From positions 764,177 to 828,176 of the forward strand of contig DATAJP010000002.1 in NCBI GenBank assembly GCA_036262055.1: a stretch of 64,000 nucleotides of DNA. The letters are read 5' to 3'. The notes under the pieces were generated by a model. It did no database searches, was not told the origin of the DNA, and saw only the letters and a program-made list of their open reading frames with translations. Position numbers and translations under genes: made by a program. This stretch comes from Ignavibacteria bacterium. Its GTDB lineage: Bacteria; Bacteroidota; Ignavibacteria; Tepidaquicellales; Tepidaquicellaceae. Shown piece by piece: positions 1 through 9,539 of the stretch; position 1 is the first letter of the stretch; the number at the start of each line of letters is the position of its first letter.

Positions 1-684
1 CAAAACCTTTGATATTGAAAAATGTTTTGTTAATATTTTAAAGCGTTCCTTATTCGATGGGATAATATTTTCTTTTGAATACCCGCCGATTAAAAACTTA
101 GATAAAATCAAATTTGTATTCTGAATTACTTTACATTTCTTTAACGAGCGAATCATCCAGTCAAGGTCAGCGCAGTATTTATAATCAAGGTTATATTTCG
201 CGGCATATTTTTTCTTCAGAATAATCGACTGATGCGAAACAATCATGCCGTTCTTAAAATCTTCCCATGATAAGTTTTTAGGCGGCTTCTTTAAAGTCCG
301 TGTCCCGAGATTTTTTCCATTTTCATCTATATATTGCACATCTCCATAATATGCATCCGCATTTTGTCCGGTTTTAAAAACTTTATCTAAAGTATTTTTA
401 GAATAAACTTCATCACCTGCATTTATAAACCAGATGTAATCACCTGTTGCAAGCTCAATTCCTTTGTTCATTGCATCATAAAGTCCTTTATCCCGCTCGC
501 TCACCCACTTTGAAACAAACTTTTCATTTTTTTTGATAATATCAATTGTATTATCTTCGGATTTTCCATCAATAATTATATATTCGATGTTGTCATAAGC
601 CTGAGACTTAATGCTGTTTAAAGTGTTCTGCAATAACTCACCTGCGTTATATGTAACCGTTATTATGCTGACTTTCGGATTCAT
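1..684 (-). CDS. Glycosyltransferase family 2 (C-terminus beyond window)
   Basis: The frame is open from an ATG at 684-682 to the window edge, so 228 codons are visible and the 3' end is missing. The protein begins MNPKVSIITVTYNAGE, the classic GT-A nucleotide-binding start, followed by an IIIDGKSEDNT segment and an INAGDEVY segment carrying the metal-binding acidic region. This is the pattern of WcaA/WcaE-like GT2 enzymes that add a sugar from an NDP-sugar to a lipid-linked glycan at the cytoplasmic membrane. Its ATG overlaps the TAA of the upstream glycosyltransferase by one base (TAATG), so the two are translationally coupled. The sugar specificity cannot be read from the sequence. Confidence 0.9.
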   Translation of the reverse strand, partial: MNPKVSIITVTYNAGELLQNTLNSIKSQAYDNIEYIIIDGKSEDNTIDIIKKNEKFVSKWVSERDKGLYDAMNKGIELATGDYIWFINAGDEVYSKNTLDKVFKTGQNADAYYGDVQYIDENGKNLGTRTLKKPPKNLSWEDFKNGMIVSHQSIILKKKYAAKYNLDYKYCADLDWMIRSLKKCKVIQNTNLILSKFLIGGYSKENIIPSNKERFKILTKHFSISKVL

Positions 685-1784
685 TACTTGTTCAAAATTT
701 GTTTATAATATTCATAAGTCTCGTCAGCCGTTTTTTGCCAGCTGAAATTTTTTCTCCATTCCTTTGCTTTGTTTTGCAGATCATTTCTTACATCTTCTTT
801 TGTTAAACTAATTTCAAGCTTTTCTTTTAAGTCATCGGGACTATCAGGATTGAAGTACAAACACGCCGGACCTCCGATTTCGGGAATCGAACTTATATTA
901 CTTGCAACAATCGGGCAATCCATATTCATTGCCTCAAGAAGCGGTACTCCGAACCCCTCATATTTAGACGGATAAACAAAAACCGAAGCATATTTGTAAT
1001 AATCGGCAAGTTTTTCATCTGCTCCCGTATCAAATATTACTTTATCTTTAATTCCGAGCTTGTCCATGTATTCGAGTTCTTCGGCAGAAAATTTTCCACC
1101 GCCGAATGCAGCTATTTTAAAATTTGTTTTCAAATGAGTTGAACCTGCAAATACATCAAGAAGCATTCTGAAATTTTTATATACCCACCTGCCCCCCACA
1201 TACAAAATATAAGGTTCTTTTACTATGCGTTCAGACGTTACGTTTGTGTTCATTGAATTTGCGAGATGAATAATTTTTATTTTCTCTTCAGGCACGTTAT
1301 AAATCTTCATTAAATCTATTTTTGTAGCATGCGAAATTGAGATAATTCCATCGGCTTTCCGGACTGCTTCCTTTTTCCATTCCGCTGATTTGTCAAATTT
1401 ACTAAAAGCAGCAGGCATAAGTTCATGCATCATATCTAATATTGTTACGATTCTCTTTCCTTTGAAGGAAGGGACAAGATATTTATAATAAGTTGTATGG
1501 TAAATATCAGGGTTAGATTTTTTTAAAAAACTCTTGAACAAAAAATTATCAAGATGAAACATAAACATCTTGGATTTTTTTATCTCGTTGTATTTCTTAC
1601 CGTTGAAATTCGCAAAATGATTTTTAAAATTTTCCAGACCATATTCATTTATGAAATATCCCATGAAAAGCGAAACATCGACACCTTTCTTTTGCGCCAT
1701 TCGGCTTATCATTTCGACAAAATACCGCGAAGCCCCTCCGAATTTTGAAATTATGAATATTTGATGGTCATAAGTTACTTTCAT
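684..1784 (-). CDS. Glycosyltransferase family 1/GT4
   Basis: A 366-residue GT-B fold glycosyltransferase. Visible marks are the N-terminal FGGASRYFVEM segment, the YVGGRWVYKNF segment near residues 195-205 that opens the donor domain, and the retaining-enzyme E-x7-E motif as E276 and E284 in YEGFGVPLLEAM. Length is normal for the family. It likely transfers a sugar from an NDP-sugar to a growing surface polysaccharide or O-antigen unit. The start overlaps the stop of the upstream flippase by 4 bases and the stop overlaps the next GT2 start, so it is the middle of a tight operon. Acceptor and donor are unknown. Confidence 0.92.
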   Translation of the reverse strand: MKVTYDHQIFIISKFGGASRYFVEMISRMAQKKGVDVSLFMGYFINEYGLENFKNHFANFNGKKYNEIKKSKMFMFHLDNFLFKSFLKKSNPDIYHTTYYKYLVPSFKGKRIVTILDMMHELMPAAFSKFDKSAEWKKEAVRKADGIISISHATKIDLMKIYNVPEEKIKIIHLANSMNTNVTSERIVKEPYILYVGGRWVYKNFRMLLDVFAGSTHLKTNFKIAAFGGGKFSAEELEYMDKLGIKDKVIFDTGADEKLADYYKYASVFVYPSKYEGFGVPLLEAMNMDCPIVASNISSIPEIGGPACLYFNPDSPDDLKEKLEISLTKEDVRNDLQNKAKEWRKNFSWQKTADETYEYYKQILNK

Positions 1785-3268
1785 CTTGCGAAACCGAACC
1801 TTCTTAAAACTTTTATGAATTTTTCATTTACATCTTCAGAAATTTTTAACAAAAGTATAGTACCGAAATAAAATCCTCCGACCAAACAGCTCCTGTATAA
1901 AATATCTATCCATACATTACCGATTACAGGCAAATAAATACCGATTAATAGTGCTGCGCCGGCAATCAGCAAAACAATTAAATGTTTCAATCCGAATGGC
2001 TGCATCTTGAATCTTATTTTTATGTAAAGCCATTTCATCACATTGAAAATTAAATATGATAATGTTGTTGCAAGCGCTGCGCCGACCCCGCCATATATAG
2101 GTATAAAAACAAAATTTAAAATCACGTTTATTGCCAGAAAAATTATGTTGAAAACGGTATCTACACGGTATTTATCGGAAGTAGCAAGTATGTCGGAGTT
2201 TATTCCTCCTGTAGCATCAATTACAAATGATAAACCTATGACTATAAAAATTCCAAATGTTCCTGCAAACTCCGGTTTTTTAAGCAGAAGCAATAAATTA
2301 TTTTCGTTTACAATAATTCCGATATAAAGAATAACCGAAATTATTAAAAGCATCAGAGAAGTTTTTTTATACATGGTGTCAATTTTCGGCAGGTCGTTAT
2401 TCTTCCAGCTATCCGAAATTAACGGCACTGCAATTCGTCCAAGCGCACGGTATGGAAAGACAATCACAGTTCCCACAAAAATATAAATCTGATAAATACC
2501 GACTATATCAAGACCAACCATCGAACCAAGCATTATTCTGTCAAGATTAAGTGCAATATAATATGATGAAATGGAAAGAAGTGTGAAGAACCCGTAATTT
2601 ATAATTCTTCTAAGTTTTGTTCTCTCGATTTTGTTTATAAAAGAAAAGAATCTGTATTCTTTTGAAATAATTATTTGCAGATATAAAACAACAAATATGA
2701 CGGCATGAATCAAAACAAAGTAAACTACGAACTGGTCGAATGTAAGCCAGCCGAATGCAACTGCAATTATTCCCGCAGTTGTCAACAATCGGAAAACAAC
2801 ATCACGTAAAAAAGCTGAGAGAACAGTCTGATGAATTGCCCTCGCAAAGCTTTCGAAGACATTGAACAGCAATGTAAATAAAGAAAGAGGAATTATCCAA
2901 TAATAATACTCAAGAAAAATCGGTGAATTTTCGATAAACGCTTCATCAATCAGCGGTTTAAAAACAAGATAAAGCGCGGTAATCAAAACAAATCCAACTG
3001 ACATAAGCGCAATCATCCATACCGCAAATCCTTCATGTGTTTTATCTTCATTTCTAAAATGAGGGAAGAATTTTATAATCGTATTTACAAGACCGAATGC
3101 AGAAAGCTGGGAATATACAAATGAAACACTCATCAGAAGAGAAATTAATCCGAACTCAGCAAGAGAAAAATAAGTAGGATATAAAATTATTATATTTATA
3201 TATCCTATGATTAATCCTGCATAAGATATGACTGTATTTTTAACTGTTTGCTTTAGAACTATTCCCAA
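1781..3268 (-). CDS. Wzx-like polysaccharide flippase (MATE/MOP superfamily)
   Basis: A 495-residue, highly hydrophobic protein with about 12-14 predicted membrane helices, starting VLKQTVKNTVISYAGLIIGYIN, as in polysaccharide biosynthesis/oligosaccharide flippase proteins. These move undecaprenyl-linked glycan repeat units to the periplasmic face of the inner membrane. The context fits exactly: methyltransferase just upstream (9-base gap) and two glycosyltransferases downstream with overlapping ends. The substrate glycan is not known. Confidence 0.9.
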   Translation of the reverse strand: MGIVLKQTVKNTVISYAGLIIGYINIIILYPTYFSLAEFGLISLLMSVSFVYSQLSAFGLVNTIIKFFPHFRNEDKTHEGFAVWMIALMSVGFVLITALYLVFKPLIDEAFIENSPIFLEYYYWIIPLSLFTLLFNVFESFARAIHQTVLSAFLRDVVFRLLTTAGIIAVAFGWLTFDQFVVYFVLIHAVIFVVLYLQIIISKEYRFFSFINKIERTKLRRIINYGFFTLLSISSYYIALNLDRIMLGSMVGLDIVGIYQIYIFVGTVIVFPYRALGRIAVPLISDSWKNNDLPKIDTMYKKTSLMLLIISVILYIGIIVNENNLLLLLKKPEFAGTFGIFIVIGLSFVIDATGGINSDILATSDKYRVDTVFNIIFLAINVILNFVFIPIYGGVGAALATTLSYLIFNVMKWLYIKIRFKMQPFGLKHLIVLLIAGAALLIGIYLPVIGNVWIDILYRSCLVGGFYFGTILLLKISEDVNEKFIKVLRRFGFAR

Positions 3269-3277
3269 TTTATAAAA

Positions 3278-4066
3278 TTAATTCCCGGATTTAATTCTAT
3301 TTAAAACCAAATCGAAATCTTTATTCACTAATGTTTTAACCGAAGAAAAAGGTCTCAGTGAAATATAAATATAATACAAACTGATGTACTTAAAAAACAA
3401 TGAATTGATTTTTTTGGAACTTAAGAGGTGAAGATTTTTTCCGTTGGTATAAAAATTAAGGTTATATTTTTTTGCAAGATACTCAAAAGTTTCTTTTGAA
3501 TAAATCGAAACATGCTGCCCGTGTTCAAGACCGAAATACCACCATTCGTTCAGATTGGGGTTTGTCTTTGGGTATACCTCCGTGCTGATGAAAATGTTTC
3601 GGGAAAACTTTAATATTTTTTCAAAATCCTCAAGAGGATTTACAAGGTGCTCGCAAAGCTCAAACGCAGTTACAAGTTCAAATTTTTTTTCTTTTACATC
3701 CTTCAACTCAAAATCTTTAGAAAAAATATTTTCGCAGTAAGCATCATCCCAGTAAAAATCATATCCTATATCCCGCATTAAGCGGACAAACAAACCATAC
3801 CCGCCGCCATAATCCAGAAACTTTCCCGTTTTGCTGTAAAAATAGAAAATAATTTTTTTTACAACTTTTGAAAGGAGTACATTTCTGTATACGTAACCGA
3901 CATCAGTTCTGTTAATGGTGCTGTGATATGCTTCTTCAAGCCAATACGGCTCCTCGGTTTGAATAAAACCGCAATCCGGACATTTGTAATATTTTATTGA
4001 ATATTTACTTAATATTTCTGCTTGTCCGAAATAAGAGGATTTTTTAGAACATATTTTACAAATCAT
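3278..4066 (-). CDS. Class I SAM-dependent methyltransferase with N-terminal zinc ribbon
   Basis: 262 residues. The N-terminus carries two Cys pairs (C3/C6 and C29/C32), a small zinc-binding knuckle. It is followed by a Rossmann methyltransferase domain with the SAM-binding motif I FLDYGGGYG near residues 84-91 and an acidic post-motif around VTAFELCEHL. This architecture is common among methyltransferases of sugar-biosynthesis clusters. It is the first gene of the leftward glycan operon, so it probably modifies a sugar or glycan intermediate. The exact substrate cannot be deduced. Confidence 0.85.
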   Translation of the reverse strand: MICKICSKKSSYFGQAEILSKYSIKYYKCPDCGFIQTEEPYWLEEAYHSTINRTDVGYVYRNVLLSKVVKKIIFYFYSKTGKFLDYGGGYGLFVRLMRDIGYDFYWDDAYCENIFSKDFELKDVKEKKFELVTAFELCEHLVNPLEDFEKILKFSRNIFISTEVYPKTNPNLNEWWYFGLEHGQHVSIYSKETFEYLAKKYNLNFYTNGKNLHLLSSKKINSLFFKYISLYYIYISLRPFSSVKTLVNKDFDLVLNRIKSGN

Positions 4067-4080
4067 TATGACGTTTTATT

Positions 4081-4115
4081 AAAAAAAAACCGCTTTGAAT
4101 TGTTCCAAAGCGGTT
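4081..4115 (-). terminator. Intrinsic terminator of the T9SS protein gene
   Basis: A perfect 10-bp inverted repeat (4088-4097 with 4106-4115, core AACCGCTTTG) with an 8-base loop. On the minus strand it is followed by nine T residues. It lies just past the stop of the gene at 4142-5653 and just before the methyltransferase start, separating that gene from the glycan operon. Confidence 0.9.
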
Positions 4116-4141
4116 ATGGATAATAAATATATTTAATTTTC

Positions 4142-5653
4142 TTACTTAATATAAGTCATTTTTTTGATTTCGGTATATGAAGGAGTGATTATTTTGTAAA
4201 AATAAATTCCGCTTTCCAGTTTGCTGAAATCAACTGTAATTTCGTAAGAACCCGGATTATAAGCTGTGTTGTTTACGAGCGAACGCACTTCCTTTCCAAG
4301 AACATTATAAAGCTTCATTGTAACACGGGTGGCTTGTGCGATGTCAAATTTAATTTTTGTTGCAGGATTAAACGGATTCGGGTAATTTTGGTAAAGATTA
4401 AATTTATCCGGAACATTAGTTGCATTGCCCTCATTTCCGACAACTCCAACCATAACTACATTTGAATACGGGGAATTTTGATTCAGAAGGAAAGCATTCA
4501 CGCGATAAAAATATGTTGCATTGCCCACTGTTGAATCAACATAAACTACACTATTAGGAGGAAGCGTAGCTATTATCTGAAAATCAGCCATGCTTAATCC
4601 GCGTTCAACTCTATAACCCTGTTCATTAGTTGCATTATCAAACCAGGAAAGAAAAACTTTTCTTGGGGCAGATTGGAATCCTACCAAGTTTGTAGGCGCT
4701 GCAGGTGCTGAAAGTCCGCCGTCGGTAGTTTTTAAAATTGTACCTGTTGTTCCAACAATCCAACCGGTGTTTGTGTTAATAAACGAAGAAGAATTATAAG
4801 TAGCTGTTCCCTGAGTCATATTAATCCAGGTACGGCCGGTATCAATTGTTTTATAGAAATTTCCACCATCACCAAACATATATCCGGTTCCCACAGATGG
4901 GAAAGCTATAGTCCTGATTCCGCGTGTATTGCCTAAGTCCGTTATTTGCCAATTCGCGCCGCCGTTAGTTGTTGTTGCAATATTGCCTCCCGGGACAATT
5001 GGGTTTTGAATACCTGCAATCATTTTTAATGTAGTATTTAACCTTACGCAGGTAAAATTCGCATTGCTGCCTGCTGAAAAACTCAACCAATCAAAACCAC
5101 CATTTGTAGTTGTGTATATAAAACCATTTGAAGAAGTAATGGCACCAATCGTTGAATTTATAAAATATGCTGATGTAAGATTAAAAGTAGTACCTGTAGT
5201 TAAGTTAATCCAGTTAGCGCCTGAGTTTGTTGTTTTTAAAATCTTACCGCTATTTCCGACAATGTAACCTATGTCGGTGCTAACCATAAAGATATATTTA
5301 AGGGATATAGTTCCTCCTGTAGGAATTGTCGTGAAGTTTGTTCCACCGTTTGTAGTTTTTCTTAACAAACCATTTGCACCGACAATGTAACCGGTATTAG
5401 CATTAAGAAAATAAACGGAGTTAAGACTGTCTGTTGTTCCCGTTGTGATTCCGGTCCAGGTAGTTCCACCGTTTGTGGTTTTACGCAATGAACCGCCTGT
5501 TCCGCAAGCGTAACCGGTATTTGCATCAAGCATAAATATTGATTGCAAGCTTGAAGCAGTTCCACTTGGTTGATTTGTCCATCCGGCAAATGCGTTTGCT
5601 GAAAACACAAAAAATGCAATAAAAAATACTGAAAATTTTGTAATTATATTCAT
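4142..5653 (-). CDS. Secreted Ycf48/BNR-type propeller protein with T9SS sorting domain
   Basis: 503 residues with a signal peptide (about 1-23, ending NAFAG). Residues about 24-320 consist of roughly 45-residue repeats of the TGYxxGxxGxxxKTTNGG type, the Ycf48/photosystem-II-stability or BNR-like beta-propeller found in many secreted FCB proteins. A fibronectin-III-like segment follows (about 322-405). The last 85 residues start NLYQNYPNPFNPATKIKF and end KKMTYIK, a type A T9SS sorting domain, so the protein should be exported by Sec, passed through T9SS and attached at the surface or released. The 210 bp between this gene and the divergent YfhO gene must hold both promoters but no clear consensus was seen. 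Biological role unknown. Confidence 0.9.
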   Translation of the reverse strand: MNIITKFSVFFIAFFVFSANAFAGWTNQPSGTASSLQSIFMLDANTGYACGTGGSLRKTTNGGTTWTGITTGTTDSLNSVYFLNANTGYIVGANGLLRKTTNGGTNFTTIPTGGTISLKYIFMVSTDIGYIVGNSGKILKTTNSGANWINLTTGTTFNLTSAYFINSTIGAITSSNGFIYTTTNGGFDWLSFSAGSNANFTCVRLNTTLKMIAGIQNPIVPGGNIATTTNGGANWQITDLGNTRGIRTIAFPSVGTGYMFGDGGNFYKTIDTGRTWINMTQGTATYNSSSFINTNTGWIVGTTGTILKTTDGGLSAPAAPTNLVGFQSAPRKVFLSWFDNATNEQGYRVERGLSMADFQIIATLPPNSVVYVDSTVGNATYFYRVNAFLLNQNSPYSNVVMVGVVGNEGNATNVPDKFNLYQNYPNPFNPATKIKFDIAQATRVTMKLYNVLGKEVRSLVNNTAYNPGSYEITVDFSKLESGIYFYKIITPSYTEIKKMTYIK

Positions 5654-5863
5654 TCTAACCTCCCAATTAGTTTGTCAAGGTAAAACTTTAATAAATCAAA
5701 TTCAATAGCATTTTCTTTTGTATTAAACTGTTATATTTACCTATATTAAATATTGATTTAATAATATCTTAACTTTATTTCTAAATACAATTATTCTCAA
5801 ATTATTCCTTATATTCGTTATATATTTATATTATTTTGGTTTTTCTCTAAAAAATTCAAATGA

Positions 5864-8470
5864 ATGGCTAAGACTAAAAAATCAACTTCGAAAACGCAAT
5901 CTTTAACATCAACTCGAGGAAAAGACTCACCGCTTGCAGGATATAAAGAAAAACAAAGCGATTTAATCAAATATCAGAATTATATTTATATTGCTCTCAT
6001 CATTTTGTTAGTTATAATTTTTTTTAGAGAAGGAATTTTCGGGGGAAAAATTTTTGCTTCGGCAGATAATCTTTCACCGATGAGTTTTAAGACATATCTT
6101 GATGAAGCACAAAGAGACGGAATATTCCCGCTCTGGGTGCCTTATGTATTCGGGGGCATGCCTGCCCTTGCGGCGATGCTGACAGGTCTTCCTTCCGCAC
6201 ATAATTTTTTCTCATACATTTTTGATAATATTCTCAAAGGTATTGCAGGTGACAGCGCATTTTTTCTGACACTTCCTTATTATATTTTCTTTGGGATTTC
6301 TCTTTATGCATATACAAGGTACAAATTTAAAAATAATACAATAGCATTCTTCTGCGGAATGACAGGAGTGATTGCAACTCCAATCATTCAGTTGATTATA
6401 ACAGGACACCATACTAAAATGATGACGTTTGCTTTCGTTCCGCTTATACTTTTAATCATTGATTGGCTCATTGATACTGGATTCAAAAATAAATTTAAAG
6501 TTTTATTCAACTTCGCACTTCTTGCAATTATTGTTTACATACAACTGCATTTTCATCACATACAGATGTTGTTTTATTCTTATCTTATGATAGGAATTTA
6601 TTTCTTTTACATTGTAATCTATAAGCTTTTATCTAAAGAACAGGTTAAGCCGATAATTGTGGCTCTCTCTGTATTTATTGCATCAACAATCTTTGCGCTT
6701 GCAATGGACGCTGATATTATTATGTCCATCAAGGAATATAACAAATATTCAATCCGCGGAGCCGCAGGAATTACTGCACAGACCGAGAATGCAGGTGTTT
6801 CGCAACCGCTTGATTATAATTATGCAACGAACTGGTCGTTCAGTCCGGGTGAAGTGCTTACGTTTTTTATTCCATATTATTACGGTTTTGGCGGAGTTGA
6901 AATTGAAGGACAGCGTCAGAATATATATTGGGGGCAGATGCCGTTCACTGACTCGCCTGTTTATTTTGGTGTCATTGTCTTGCTGCTGGCAATAGTTGGA
7001 ATCATATTTAACTTCCGGAAAAATGCTTCTGTTCAGGCGTTCACGTTCATAATATTCATTTTTTTGTTTTTATCTTTCGGCAGGAACTGGCCCATACTAT
7101 ATGACATGTTTTATAATTACGTTCCATTCTTCAGCAGTTTCAGGGCACCCGTGATGATTCATTATTATATGGATTTAATTTTTGTTATCCTTGCGGGCTT
7201 TGGCATAAAATCAATTGTGCAAGCAGCAAAAGATAATGTGCTGAAAGCAAAAATGAAAAAATGGTCTTTTGTGTTCTGGGGGATTGCGGGGCTAATGTTC
7301 ATTATTTCGATCATTGGATTCGAGTCTTCATATAAAAATTCCGTTCTAAACGGACCGAAGGCAATTGAAGCAAAACAGCAGGGAGCATCCCCTCAGCAGA
7401 TAAATCAATACTTCACACAGGTTGCTTCGCTTGCGTATGATAATGTTGTATCCGACATGCGGCTTCATGCATTTCTTATTGCTATTGCAGTTGCCTTAAT
7501 GTATTTCTACACGCAGGGCAAAATGAAAATGTCGTATTTTTATACGGGCATTATTATCATTGCGGTATTTGACTTATGGAATATCAGCGCAAAGACACTT
7601 CACTGGGATGCTAATACCGAAAAAGACCAGTTGTTTGCGAGAAGCGATTACGTTGATATTGTTCTTAAAAAAGATCCTGACACCTATCAGTATCGAATAG
7701 CTGATATGAACCGCGGACAGCTTGCAACAAGCAACTTCCTTGCATATTATAAGTTTCATCAATTTAACGGATATCACGGAGCAAAAATCAGGATATATCA
7801 GGATGCAATAGACGTCATCGGAGGAATGAATCAAAACCTGCTCGGACTCGCAAATGTAAAATATATTTTCTCCGATCAGCCGATTTCCGAAACTCCGGAA
7901 ACCTCGAATTTTATTCTTGTCTTTGAAGGAAAAAAGCTTGTTTATGAAAATACAAAATACATGCCGAGAGCATTTTTTGTGGATGAATATAAAGTCGAAA
8001 ACGGATTGCAGATTTTGAATAACATTAAAGATGTTTCTTTTGATGCTCGAAAGATTGCTTATCTTGAACAAAACATAAATCAAAAAATAGACAAGCCTGA
8101 TTCGACTGCGTATGCAAACCTTGTGGCAGCAAATATTCATAATCTTGAGTATGACGTGAATGCAACAGGCAACAATCTTCTTGTGTTCAGTGAGATTTAT
8201 TATCCTGCCGGTTGGAAAGCGTACATAGACGGACAGGAAACTCCGATTTATAAAACTGATTATTTATTCCGTTCGATTGTCGTTCCTCCGGGAAAACATA
8301 AAGTCGAAATGAGATTTTATCCTGAAACATATTACGCAGGAAAAAGCATAAGCTTGATTGCAAATATAATTATTCTTCTTGCATTGATTACAGGTGCTTA
8401 TATGGCGTTCGTCAGGAAAGATAAAACGACTGAAAAAGAAATTGCAATCGAAAATCCGTCAACTGTATAG
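5864..8470 (+). CDS. YfhO-family membrane protein
   Basis: 868 residues with a Lys-rich cytoplasmic start, then a dozen or so hydrophobic helices spread over residues 40-580 and a long C-terminal extracytoplasmic domain (about 600-820) before a final membrane helix and charged tail. Family hallmarks are SADNLSPMSFKTYL, FGGMPALAAMLTG and the C-terminal PAGWKAYIDGQETPIYKTDY. YfhO-like proteins resemble GT-C glycosyltransferases and have been linked to glycosylation of wall or lipoteichoic polymers in Firmicutes. Here the role is inferred only from the adjacent sugar gene 8 bases downstream. Length is normal. Confidence 0.88.
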   Translation: MAKTKKSTSKTQSLTSTRGKDSPLAGYKEKQSDLIKYQNYIYIALIILLVIIFFREGIFGGKIFASADNLSPMSFKTYLDEAQRDGIFPLWVPYVFGGMPALAAMLTGLPSAHNFFSYIFDNILKGIAGDSAFFLTLPYYIFFGISLYAYTRYKFKNNTIAFFCGMTGVIATPIIQLIITGHHTKMMTFAFVPLILLIIDWLIDTGFKNKFKVLFNFALLAIIVYIQLHFHHIQMLFYSYLMIGIYFFYIVIYKLLSKEQVKPIIVALSVFIASTIFALAMDADIIMSIKEYNKYSIRGAAGITAQTENAGVSQPLDYNYATNWSFSPGEVLTFFIPYYYGFGGVEIEGQRQNIYWGQMPFTDSPVYFGVIVLLLAIVGIIFNFRKNASVQAFTFIIFIFLFLSFGRNWPILYDMFYNYVPFFSSFRAPVMIHYYMDLIFVILAGFGIKSIVQAAKDNVLKAKMKKWSFVFWGIAGLMFIISIIGFESSYKNSVLNGPKAIEAKQQGASPQQINQYFTQVASLAYDNVVSDMRLHAFLIAIAVALMYFYTQGKMKMSYFYTGIIIIAVFDLWNISAKTLHWDANTEKDQLFARSDYVDIVLKKDPDTYQYRIADMNRGQLATSNFLAYYKFHQFNGYHGAKIRIYQDAIDVIGGMNQNLLGLANVKYIFSDQPISETPETSNFILVFEGKKLVYENTKYMPRAFFVDEYKVENGLQILNNIKDVSFDARKIAYLEQNINQKIDKPDSTAYANLVAANIHNLEYDVNATGNNLLVFSEIYYPAGWKAYIDGQETPIYKTDYLFRSIVVPPGKHKVEMRFYPETYYAGKSISLIANIIILLALITGAYMAFVRKDKTTEKEIAIENPSTV

Positions 8471-8478
8471 TTATTAAA

Positions 8479-9471
8479 ATGAAAACAGCTTTAATAACAG
8501 GCATAACCGGACAGGATGGCGCGTATTTATCACAGCTCTTGCTTTCAAAAGGATATAAAGTTGTCGGCATAACAAGAGATACGTCTGAGTTTCGTTTGCG
8601 AAATTTAATGTATCTTGGAATCAGCGATAAAATTGAGCTTCACAAAGCTAACCTTCAGGATTTATCAAATATAATTCGCATTCTTGACAAAGTTAAACCT
8701 GATGAGATTTATCATCTTGCTGCTCAGAGTTCTGTTGGCTTGTCGTTTGAGCAGCCGATAGGAACGCTTGAGTTTAACATTATCAGCACCGCAAATCTCC
8801 TCGAGGCAGTTCGCATAGTAAATTCCAAAATAAGAGTTTATAATTCCTCAAGCAGTGAAATGTTCGGAAAGGTATCAAAAGAAAACCTGCCCGTAACCGA
8901 AAATTCCGTTCTGCATCCTGTTAGCCCTTACAGCATTTCAAAGGCATCTGCACATTGGATTGCAATAAATTACCGTGAAGCATATGGATTATATTCTGTA
9001 TGCGGTATTTTGTTCAATCACGAATCCTGTCTGCGCGGTGAAAATTTTGTAACGAAAAAAATTCTTAACACTGCCGTTAAAATTAAAAACGGACAGGCAA
9101 ATGAACTGAAGCTTGGTAATCTTAATGTATATCGTGATTGGGGATATGCTCCTGAGTTTGTTAAGGCAATGTGGCTGATGCTTCAACAGGATAATCCTGA
9201 CGACTATATAATCTGTTCAGGAGAATATAATTCTTTAAATGATTTTGTAAAAAAAGTTTTCAATGAGCTGGGACTTGATGAGAAAAAATATGTAAAGACA
9301 GATAAAAATTTATTGCGTCCTGTTGAGCTTGAGGTGATTTACGGCGATAACTCAAAAGCTAAGAAAAACCTGGATTGGAAATATAACATTTCTTTTGATG
9401 ATCTTATAAAACTGCTCGTCAGAGACGAGCAGCAGTTCGTTAAATGGGAATCTGAAAATAAATTTTATTAA
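8479..9471 (+). CDS. gmd: GDP-mannose 4,6-dehydratase
   Basis: 330 residues, short-chain dehydrogenase/extended SDR fold. The NAD(P) motif is TGITGQDGAYLSQ at 7-19, the catalytic region is SSSSEMFG at 123-130 and the Tyr/Lys pair is Y151 and K155 in PYSISKASAHW. The segment LFNHESCLRGENFVTKKI is diagnostic of Gmd rather than generic sugar epimerases. It converts GDP-mannose to GDP-4-keto-6-deoxymannose, precursor of GDP-fucose, rhamnose or perosamine. No GDP-fucose synthase is visible nearby, so the end product is unknown. It starts 8 bases after the YfhO gene and is probably cotranscribed with it. Confidence 0.93.
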   Translation: MKTALITGITGQDGAYLSQLLLSKGYKVVGITRDTSEFRLRNLMYLGISDKIELHKANLQDLSNIIRILDKVKPDEIYHLAAQSSVGLSFEQPIGTLEFNIISTANLLEAVRIVNSKIRVYNSSSSEMFGKVSKENLPVTENSVLHPVSPYSISKASAHWIAINYREAYGLYSVCGILFNHESCLRGENFVTKKILNTAVKIKNGQANELKLGNLNVYRDWGYAPEFVKAMWLMLQQDNPDDYIICSGEYNSLNDFVKKVFNELGLDEKKYVKTDKNLLRPVELEVIYGDNSKAKKNLDWKYNISFDDLIKLLVRDEQQFVKWESENKFY

Positions 9472-9539
9472 AAACTTTTGTATTTTTGCTATCCTTTCTA
9501 AATTGATACTCACTTATAATAGATGTAATTTGTGACTTC

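Noticed and set aside
7574-8140. 188-codon minus-strand open frame inside the YfhO gene
   Set aside because: Composition and lack of motifs fit an antisense shadow; the + strand protein has clear family motifs there.
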